The position numbers and the translations under genes are program-made. A model generated the notes under the pieces. That model was not told where the DNA came from and did not search any database. It worked only from the letters and a program-made list of their open reading frames with translations. A stretch of 64,000 nt of DNA, from positions 10,918,501 to 10,982,500 of the forward strand of contig OX365945.1 in the NCBI GenBank assembly GCA_947247005.1, read 5' to 3'. Position 1 is the stretch's first letter, and each line of letters begins with the position of its first letter. This stretch comes from Spisula solida (lineage: Eukaryota; Mollusca; Bivalvia; Venerida; Mactridae). Positions 36,029 through 45,400 of the stretch are shown here, one piece after another.

Positions 36029-36464
36029 TGACTGAGATCTACTAAATTATGATGACTGAGATCTACTAAATTATGATGACTGAGATCTACTAAATTATGA
36101 TGACTGAGATCTACTAAATTATGATGACTGAGATCTACTAAATTATGATGACTGAGATCTACTAAATAATGATGACTGAGATCTACTAAATTATGATGAC
36201 TGAGATCTACTAAATTATGATGCCTGAGATCTACTAAATTATGATGCCTGAGATCTACTAAATTATGATGCCTGAGATCTACTAAATTATGATGACTGAG
36301 ATCTACTAAATTATGATGCCTGAGATCTACTAAATTATGATGACTGAGATCTACTAAATTATGATGACTGAGATCTACTAAATTATGATGACTGAGATCT
36401 ACTAAATTATGATGACTGAGATCTACTAAATTATGATGACTGAGATCTACTAAATTATGATGAC
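36029..36464. repeat. 24-bp minisatellite, about 18 copies
   Basis: The unit is TGACTGAGATCTACTAAATT plus ATGA, nearly identical across copies, with GACTGAG/GCCTGAG variants and one AATAAT copy. High identity indicates recent expansion. Each unit has an AGATCT. Confidence 0.97.
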
Positions 36465-36800
36465 TATTTCAACAGTTTTATCTTACATTCGTGGTATTTA
36501 GGCTTGTCACAGTCATGTCATATGCTTATATCACAACATTTGAGTTTAAGTGCTGTGTTTTAAAAAGAGCAAACTTGAAAACATCATTGAATATTTTGAC
36601 ATTATAAAGCTGTGTTCTACATCATCTGAGGTGATGTTTTATTAGGACCATGTTTATACGGTACTATTCATTTCTCAATATCGAACATAAAGTGTGATTT
36701 TCATCAGAACATGCAACTTGTTTAAGATACTTGGAATTTTTAGGAAGTTGAGTGTTACTATATGTTGATCCATATATTCATTAACTGTATGCTTGCTACA

Positions 36801-36945
36801 GTGTGCTGGTCATGTCACTACTTTGCATAGGTCATTTGACTTGTGTGCAGGTCAAGTGACTAGCAAGCTGGTCATGTGACTAGTTTGTTGGTCATGTGAC
36901 TGGTTTGTTGGTCATGTGACTACAGTGTGCTGGTAATGTGACTAT
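36801..36945. repeat. Diverged 20-30-bp repeat with GTCATGTGAC core
   Basis: Six to seven irregular copies of (G)GTTTGTTGGTCATGTGACTA. The GTCATGTGAC core is the reverse complement of the core of the 2206-2349 array. Confidence 0.85.
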
Positions 36946-37307
36946 CAGGTAGTTCATGTCATGTATAGTTAACTACAAATATATATATAGAAGCCTGTAT
37001 TTATTGTCGTGTGTCTCCATGACGACACTCATTTTGTATGACTATTATTTGCAATAAATTGTTTATAAAAATCTTTTCATTTCTGTTTTATTTGCCAGAC
37101 TTGGCTGGATGCACATTTTTATATGTCGAGGTGATAAAGAGTACATTCAATTACTCTGATACTTGTGGATGTTCTGTTTGAAGTTGGGAATAATCTAGTA
37201 TATTATTCCTCAATTATTTCTGATGCACAATCCAACAATCTGATTGATCAGTCCTGGTATTACTCCATAGAAACGTCTGTTCTCACCTCAATTCCATGTC
37301 TTCCAAT

Positions 37308-37387
37308 AACAAGTATGAAGGGGAGACAATCCAATTACCGAATTGAGCTTAACAAGACACATTATCAAGGGAGATCATTCTTGATAT
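37308..37387. repeat. Fragment of the TTAA-type MITE family
   Basis: It shares AGTATGAAGGGGAGA..AATC and AAGGGAGATCATTCTTGATA with the elements at 7898-8114 and (inverted) 10214-10767. It ends exactly where the next MITE begins. Confidence 0.6.
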
Positions 37388-37830
37388 CAGGCCCCGTGTT
37401 CACAAAGAATTGGTTATCAGGATCAGGCTCCATTTTATTTCATTTTAAATACAGAAAATATGTAGATAGAAAGATTATTTCTTTTAAGCAGAGGAAACAA
37501 TATGGGTATCATCATAAATTTCAAAGACAAATCTATAAGTTCTAATGCATAGTTATAGAAATATTGTGCTTAATAAATTGAAGCTGGGTTTTCGAGCTTA
37601 ATCCTGAATGTCTCCGATCAGTTTCGGTCTCGAGACAATTAATTTCTTTTTATAAGAAAATAAAAGTTTTCAAGGGTCGTAATCTGTTAACTAGAAACTG
37701 TTTTGATATTCTGTAACTGCTAAGGAACATAAAATTACACAACTGTACATATTATTTATAAGAAATAGCAAAAACAGAATGGAGCTTAAGCCTGATCCTG
37801 AAAACTGATTCTTTGTGAACACGGGGCCAG
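37388..37830. mobile_element. MITE family D (CAGGCCCCGTGTTCACAAAG ends)
   Basis: 443 bp with inverted ends CAGGCCCCGTGTTCACAAAG and CTTTGTGAACACGGGGCCAG; pairing continues inward through TCAGGATCAGGCT and CTCCATT. It has a short chance ORF only. The TTCACAAAG part is shared with family C. Confidence 0.85.
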
Positions 37831-37920
37831 GAATACTGTGCCATGTTGAACACAGCTTTGTGGCTTGGGCTTGTCCAACTCTGTTAACTCTTTGAATAAA
37901 GTCTTTATTATTATATGTAG
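37831..37920 (+). mobile_element. 5'-truncated SINE tail
   Basis: It ends in GAATAAAGTCTTTATTATTA, as the dimeric SINE at 19005-19345 does. No A or B box is visible. Confidence 0.55.
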
Positions 37921-38275
37921 AAGACTGCAATGTTGCCAAGTATGTTAAACCAGGAGGACTTGTTAGGTCCAAAGACCAGCATAGTTGGAATATTACTGAA
38001 ATCCTGAGAAAATGGCATCAACACCCAAAACAACATGATGAGAGAAGGGCTTTGGACATAAAAAAGTAAGTCTCCCACAATATTCATCAGACCTGAAATT
38101 CCTGTTAACTGCACAACTAGGCTTGGTACCATGTTTTCATGTGATGATTTATTGAAATCTGATCAGTGGTTAAGGAGAACAAGCACAGTCAGACATACAT
38201 CTAGACAGACAAGATGTCCAGCACATAATCAATATGTCTCCCCACTATGTGGGGGACAAGATTGTAATACATCTT

Positions 38276-38508
38276 GGTACTGTTTTATCAAAGCACTTTA
38301 GAAAATTGTAAGCTTAAGTTCAAATTTAAATTCTTTATAACCAACACGGAGACAGCTATGGTTTGTAGGAGTTCCTTGACTGAATAATACATGTAATCAA
38401 AATTAGACAAATGTTTTATCATAACTTGCAGTTGCTAAAGAGCTATAAAGAATTGAAATATGAACGCAAGGTTACAATTTCATTAAGTGCTTTAATGATA
38501 AGTAGTAC
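38276..38508. mobile_element. MITE family A, copy 3 (diverged)
   Basis: Left end GGTACTGTTTTATCAAAGCA is intact; the right end (TAAGTGCTTTAATGATAAGTA..) is mutated. The interior shares AAATTTAAATTCTTTATAA and ATGGTTTGTA with the 42583 copy. Confidence 0.8.
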
Positions 38509-38910
38509 TATGACCAAGGAAGCCAAAGGCACCACTGAGTGTTTACATGATACATAGGCATTGAAACCACCTCAAATTTTGTGTCGCAGTTTCATGAATT
38601 TATGATTGTTTTTCGACATGTTTTTATGAAGAGTACACCTTACAACGGTCAAATAAGTGCGAGTAACTTATAGTAATAATCAGTACATTGCACTATCATA
38701 CTACTTGGAACCGTTACAAGAATTTATTACCTATAACATACTCGACATGAATTAAATGCAAGTAATAGTTGTTCTTTTAAACCTGTTGAGCGAAGAAAAC
38801 CAAACTGTTCCATCTTCTTGTGTTTATAAGCACTTACAGTACGAGGATGTGATGCAAAAATGTTCTAAGTGCAAATAAATTATGAAAAAGATAGAATAGT
38901 TTAGAGGCCA

Positions 38911-39059
38911 GGGGTGGCATTCAATACTGATCTTACTTGACTTAAGGATAAGGACAACCAATCAGATCACACCATATTAAACTCATGGTCAGTAACAGTC
39001 GATATGATTGGCTATCCTTATTCTCCAATTAAATAAGATCAATATTGAATATCACCCCT
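38911..39059. mobile_element. MITE family B, copy 2 (opposite orientation)
   Basis: Begins GGGGTGGCATTCAATACTGA and ends TATTGAATATCACCCCT. The internal ACCAATCAGATCACACCATA is the reverse complement of sequence in copy 1. Confidence 0.88.
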
Positions 39060-40345
39060 GGGTAGGTGTGTTCCTAGAAAACTTGTCCATTGTTTTACTA
39101 TGTAATATATCACTCTAATTATGCCACGATGTATATAAATGTAGGGTAGATGAATTCATTTTAAATCAACAAGATAGCATGTAAATATTATATCCTTTAT
39201 TGTATTTGACAGGTTCTAATTATTACGATCATACTAATGAGTTAAATGTATGCAAGATATAAATTTGATGCATTAACATCATGTAGGATACTGACTGTTG
39301 CTACATAAAATATTTCTTGATTTTATTAAATAATATTCAAGTATTTATTTAATCTAGAAAAACTTACATGATCGCCATACATTACATTGCATGCTCGCAT
39401 TGTTCACTAACGAACATTTGAACACACACTGTTTATAGTGACATGCACGCTAGTATCAAGTACCTCCCAAAATTCTCGTGAAGATTACCCAGAATGCCAA
39501 ACACTTATTTTACACTAAACAACACTACATGTATGCACTACATGTACTGGTGTTTTTTGTTGTTTTTAAAACATATTTAAAAAACATTAAAACACGTCAA
39601 AAATCAATGAATGCCACTGTAAAGAGTTACTGCTAATTTTTTTCAAGTTAAAAACAAGCACAATGTTTTTAAATTTGGTTTTACATTAGATTTATGGTTG
39701 TAAAAAAGATATGAAGAATATAACAGCAAAAAGGTAAACTATGCTAAACAATACAATGTAATGCATGGAATAAATTGATCTGGCTTGAAACTTTACAGCT
39801 AGTTTATAAAATTGATAAATCATGAAAGTTGTGTTCTTGCGCCATTAGGCGGAAACCTGTCTGTATGCTTATTATTTTGTTTCCAAACTTTAAATGAAAA
39901 GTCCCTTTTGTCTCCACTGTGTCGCTCATAACAACGCTGTCCACTGAACAATTCTAATATGACATTTCTCATAAAACAATACTGTTGTACTTACAACATT
40001 CCATGGAATCCAGTTTTTCAAACAAGACCCATAACTCTGTTGAATTTAGGTTTTAGGAAAACAAGATCTCAGGTGTACAAGTTCATATGCTGACAAAACA
40101 AGTTCATATGCTATTACCTGTCACTATTAACTTGTCACCCATGAATATCCATGTTTATCCGTTGTCCAATCAGAGTTGTTATTTTAACTCATCAAAACAT
40201 TCTTACTGTACAAAAACGAAAACACACGGAGATTAATTAGCGACAGGTCAATATAGTGTTGACTAATACATTTGGCCACAGTTGGCCCATCAAATTCACC
40301 AATCTAACCTGGTTTTTTTCCATTGGTTATTTAAAGAAGTGTTGT

Positions 40346-40574
40346 TCTGGGCTGGTAGATATAAAGCATCTTTGTGGAAAACTTAAATATTTTGACTGAA
40401 ATTAAATTGATTCCTTAGATGTTGTAGTAGCTCCCTACATATTAAGATGCATAAAAACTATGTTACCAATTAATTTTCTTGATTGTATTGTTAAGCAGAT
40501 GAACATAAGAACATTTTAAGATTCTAAGAAATTCTTAGTTGTCTGCAAAGATGCTTTATAAATATCGACCCTAG
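40346..40574. mobile_element. MITE family C, diverged copy
   Basis: TCTGGGCTGGTAGATATAAA at left and CTTTATAAATATCGACCCTA at right, with internal AACTTAAATATTTTGACT and GATTGTATTGTTAAGCAGAT, matching the 43520 and 45062 copies loosely. Confidence 0.65.
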
Positions 40575-40919
40575 TATGTATATATGTATGTATGTATTTG
40601 CAATAAAATGAAGTTTGCAGGTGAAGTCCTATCAATATGTTTGCTAGTCTGATGGTCCAAATTCAAAATCTTCGACCATCTTTATGTAAGTATCTGGTTT
40701 TGACAAAAAGTATTTTTCCAGTTGAGAACAAGAGAAGATATTATGGTTTACGATATACCAAGTGTGAATATCCTGTTAAAAACAATGCTACCATGTCATG
40801 TGTCGCACAATCAACATGTAGTTTCAATAACAAAACAATCAGTTATTATTTTTATATTTGTATTGTAGATAATAGCATATCAGATAAATAAACAAGTATA
40901 AATACATAAAGCAACTAGA

Positions 40920-41360
40920 AGGCCATAAATGGTCATGTATCGCTCACCTGAGACAGTCTATTGTTCCCTCCAGGAATGGCTGCCATATTTGTACCTGGGA
41001 TATTTGTGCCAAATTACATTGCAAGTATTCCTATTATTCCAAACTAGTCCCTTTAAAAGCCATGATTTTAACAAAACAACATGGCTTATATAATTTTGGA
41101 AGAGGGTTATATATTTTAAAATTGAACCAATTGTTTTTGAAATATGAGAAACTTTTCTTCTAGTTACCATGGCAACCACAGTTCTGAATGGAATCGTGAA
41201 GAGACTAGAACAGAAAGAACATTCCGAGAAATTTCTAAATCGGACCAGCGGTTTAGGAGTTATAAGTCCTTTCGTTGAAAAACTAGGGCGGACATACGGC
41301 AGACAATGACTAATCACAATGGCTCACCATTGAACACTTTGTGCACAGGTGAGCTATAAT
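40920..41360. mobile_element. Dispersed repeat with CTCACCTG / CAGGTGAG ends
   Basis: It begins near GGTCATGTATCGCTCACCTG and ends near GTGCACAGGTGAGCTAT. A related end fragment (TTGCTCACCTGAGTCC) is at 52795-52830. Class unknown. Confidence 0.5.
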
Positions 41361-41883
41361 AATGTCATGCAATGTATAACTTAAACAAACCCAATAACTC
41401 TTATACAACCTAGCAACATTTATATACATCTATACACAAGTCTTAAACTATACACAACAAGCAGCGTTTGAATAAATATACATGCAACAAATAAATTACA
41501 AACAAAAGCATGACAGCATTATAATAATATCATCAATATTATATGCACGCTTAGTAAAAATAAATTATTTTCGTTCATGCAGGGAGCATGTATAACGCAC
41601 TGGAACATTCAACCACGTAGCTTTAGTATTAAATTATTGAACAAAATCACATGTCTTACGTCTTTTTTTTTAAAGAAAATATCTAAACCTTTGACAAAAC
41701 TTTGAGTTGAATCATAAAATATTTAAGATTAATTGATGAAAAAAGGTAGTTTTGATATTTTCCTATACTATTTCATGCATTTTTTAAAAAAAGCAGCTAT
41801 TTCAATTCAATTTGATATTCTCCTATACATACACACCAGGATTTTTCATAACACTTGAAACCCAACAAGACTCAGCAGAGATT

Positions 41884-41903
41884 CCCCCCCCCCCCCCCCC
41901 CCC
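41884..41903. repeat. Poly-C tract
   Basis: A run of 20 C. Its length may not be reliable in an assembly. Confidence 0.9.
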
Positions 41904-42215
41904 AACAAATGAAAGCATTTAAAAGATTCAACGTACTATTTTGCCATTGTTAGGTTAAAAAAGATATAAAGGACATTCCATAAAAACCAGATTTTCTAGC
42001 AAGGGCAATAGCTTTATATGACTAGGCTCAGGAAAGAAATGCAAGGAACACAAATTCACATGTTGTTAACCAATTCTGTAAACTCTAGAAGCATAACTTT
42101 GCCAATGCCAATCTAGGCATAAGGTTAACCCACTATATAACTAGTAAAACCTAGTAAAAAATTGGTCCTAGTTATTGAACTGAACAGAATTTGAGGACAT
42201 GAATTCTAAGCACAA

Positions 42216-42221
42216 TTTAAT
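42216..42221 (-). terminator. Candidate polyadenylation signal ATTAAA (lectin gene)
   Basis: On the minus strand ATTAAA lies about 70 bp after the stop codon of the lectin-like gene. It is the only near-consensus signal I noticed close by. Confidence 0.4.
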
Positions 42222-42289
42222 TTGTTCATGAACACATCTCCACCTGGAAAGACATTGAATATTTTCCTGTATATCTAGATATCCAAGTC

Positions 42290-42478
42290 TCAAGAGCTTG
42301 TTATGAAGCTGTGTCTGGGTATAAGTATATGATTGTTTGAAACCTTGGACACTGGTAGAGGTTCACACATTGTACGATGTCTAATGGTCACATTCGGTGG
42401 ATCACAAGCGTAACTGATCCATTTTCCAGACGAAACTTCAAATAATGTACATGTATTTTCGTATGGCATTTGGTTTAT
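42290..42478 (-). CDS. Lectin-like domain, last exon
   Basis: Acceptor CATATTTTCAG, phase 0, 62 residues plus TGA: INQMPYENTCTLFEVSSGKW, ISYACDPPNVTIRHRTMCEP, then a 22-residue tail. It carries the last three domain cysteines (NTC, YAC, MCE) in the usual C..(10)W..(4)C..(12)C layout. Where canonical calcium-binding lectins have EPN/QPD and WND, this has NQMP and WIS, so Ca-dependent sugar binding is probably lost. NVT is a possible N-glycosylation site. Confidence 0.9.
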   Translation of the reverse strand: MNQMPYENTCTLFEVSSGKWISYACDPPNVTIRHRTMCEPLPVSKVSNNHILIPRHSFITSS

Positions 42479-45400
42479 CTGAAAATATGAATAATAAAAG
42501 TATTCATTCAATGAACAATATAAATCAATTAATTATGAATGTATAATTAAAAATTGACAGAGAACAAGCATTTAAATCACTTGGGTACTGTTTTATCAAA
42601 GCACTTACGGAAATCTTAAACTTACGTTCAAATTTAAATTCTTTATAATTCTTTAACAAATGCAAATTGGGGACGGTTATGGTTTGTATGAGTTCATTAA
42701 CTGAATCATTATTAGTATTGCAGTCCAATTTACCACACTTTATTATTGTAAACATGTTATAAAGAATTTAAATTTAATCGTAAGTTTACATTTTCCGTAA
42801 GTGCTTTGATAAAACAGTACCCAGGACTGTTAAAACATGCATGCCTCTATGGCAGCAAAATAGTCCACTATAAATATTGTGATCATTTTCATAATACAAT
42901 CAATAAATGTCAGGACAAATATCGATTTTTTTATTGAAGTGACCACTCTCCTGCGATATCATAAAAGTTTGTTATGTATCATAAAATTTTGTTATGTAAT
43001 GACATGTTGATTAATTGATAATTCAACGCCCAAAGTTTACCAGCTAAGTGAAAAGACTGCCAATTTTGAAAGCAATGCCTCAATGGACTTTGAAACTATT
43101 TGAGTTTCAAGAAGTTTTGGTTAATATCTTAAGTGGAACAAACGTACGAAAGGACAAGCAAAGGAACAGGCCAATCACTACCGGTATGTTTCCCGCATCA
43201 GTAGATGCCGGGGCATAAAAACTGCACAACTTCGGAGAAATTAACTCGAAGACACAGTCCTTCACCAAATGAAATGCGCTAACATAATGCATCATTTAAA
43301 GCTGACTTACCTGGAAGTTATTGTATGCCTTTATAGGTTTATTGTTACTCTCCCAAATCATCATACCTTCCGATGTTTTAACTGATGATATCCAGATCAA
43401 CTCCTTGTCAAAATGATTTCCTACAAGGGAAGTAACTTCAGCATGACTAATAAATCAAAATACAAATCAACAAAGAGTTACCACCCTTCTTAAAAAAACC
43501 TTGAACAACTGTTGACCACCAGGGCTGGTCTTAAGTAAAAACTTAAATATTTTGACTTAAGTCAATAATTTGTGCAGCTCATATGTCCCGCAATTAAACA
43601 ATAATCTATGTTTTCTTAGTGATTATAGTAGCTGTTTACCTAATTCTTCGAAACTATGTAAAATATTCAGCATCTTGATTTTCTTGCTTAGCTGATACAC
43701 TTAAGAAAAAATCAAATGTTTAAGAAATTCCTTAGTTTTCTGCTAAGAAGCTTTGTGAATACCAGCCCTGGACATTAAGCATTGCATGCGACTGACAAAT
43801 GGTTGCTATTTACCAATGAAACAAGAGTAATACTGTGTGACTTTACATCGTTTTTATAGGGGGATAAAATATCATCAAAATGATAGTCGTTATAAGTTAA
43901 GTGTGTGCTAGCTGCCAGTTCCTTAAATTGGACAATAAATCCAATCTGGCAGTCTAACATACAGATATTTCCTTCAACAAATTAATGGATGGTGATTTTG
44001 TGTCGACCATGCTCCCTAACATGGGTTCTGCATGCCAGCTTCACAGGTTATAGATTTGATATAAATTCACATATGGACAGACAGACAGACAAACAGACAC
44101 AGGGACAGTACTAAGTCACTTAGTCTAGCTACCTGACTGGATAATATATTTTTTTCAATCATAGTTTAGGAAAACTTCTACTTACGTTTCAAGAAAGTTT
44201 TGACAGCTTCTTGCTTGTCTTCCGTTTCTATAGACACCAACATTCCATCGTTCTTGGAACAATAATGCACAGATGCATTAGCTGTCATATTCATTGTGGA
44301 TGTCAGGAAGCAAAAGTTACCTTTGGTAGCAGCAGTATAACTTGAGGGACAGTTCACCTAATAGAAATAATGACAATACACACAATCAGAGGTAATGTAA
44401 CTTTCAACTTAAATATTTATTCGTATCACGTGATTGACATTGCCGAGCGTAATAAAGCCATTATTATTTTTTTAATACACTTGTGTTATGAATATTTGAC
44501 ATGACGTCACTTTTTTTATAGAGTATCTACAGGTGAATCCATTGAATTAGCATGTTTATAATAGTTAATAGTTCTTAAAGTCGTCCCAAAAACTATTAAC
44601 CTGTGTTTTCTAGACTCGTTTAAGAAATGTTGATCTCCAAAGACATTTCATGACGGATCCTATATATACCATATAAACCTGAATTATCGCCCCCGGACAA
44701 TGCTATTAACCTCAATACCGAACATTCTATAGCTCGTATCATGTCCTTCAAATGCACTGCACCCAATAGTTATGCAAGAGGTCACCAGTCCATAGAAAGC
44801 GTGTAAAGTTGCTCTCGATGTGACGTCATCGCTCTCCGAGTTGACGTCATCAAAGTAAAAATTAATCAAAACTGCAGCTTTAACAGGCAACTTAATCTCA
44901 ACATGATTGCTCTGTGTTGACGGTAATTAGAATATTTTGAATTTGTTTGGAAATTATTACTGTTGATATTAGATTTAGCATTTTATTGGAGATTTATTTA
45001 ATAATTAAGGGGGGGGGGTTGCGTTAATAAGAGGGGAGCATTAATTGGGGGTTATACAGTACAGGGCTGGTATTCACAAAGCACCTAACAGAAAAGTTAG
45101 AAAAATCCTAAAATCTTATATTTTTCTAAATGGTTTCGTCGAAGCAAGAAAATCAACATGCTTAATATTTTACATACTGTAGTTTTGAAGCATTATGTAA
45201 ACAGCTACAATAATCTCTAAGAAAACATGGATTATTTTTCCAATTGCGGGACTTATGAGCGGCACAAATTATTATCTTAAGTCAAAATATTTAAGTTTTC
45301 ACTTAAGATGCTTTGTGAATACCAGCCCTGATTTAAATTGTGGTTAAGTTCATCCTCAAAAGTAATTAATTGTATCCCCATAAAAATATCAAATTTACAC

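Larger units (their letters stand above)
34855..37073 (+). other. Kinesin probable 3'UTR and downstream flank
   Basis: No ORF of recognisable content. It holds a candidate AATAAA at 35178, a 24-bp minisatellite (36029-36464), an array with GTCATGTGAC cores (36801-36945), and a second AATAAA at 37053. Confidence 0.5.
37074..42289. other. Intergenic region between kinesin and lectin gene
   Basis: No gene recognised. It holds MITEs at 37388-37830, 38276-38508, 38911-39059 and 40346-40574, a SINE tail (37831-37920), a dispersed repeat (40920-41360) and a C-run (41884-41903). The kinesin (+) and lectin gene (-) converge here, tail to tail. Confidence 0.7.

Noticed and set aside
44665..45060. Possible further inverted-repeat element in lectin intron 1
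   Set aside because: Ends (ATAAACCTGAATTATCGCCC and GGGGTTATA) match too weakly to call without alignment.
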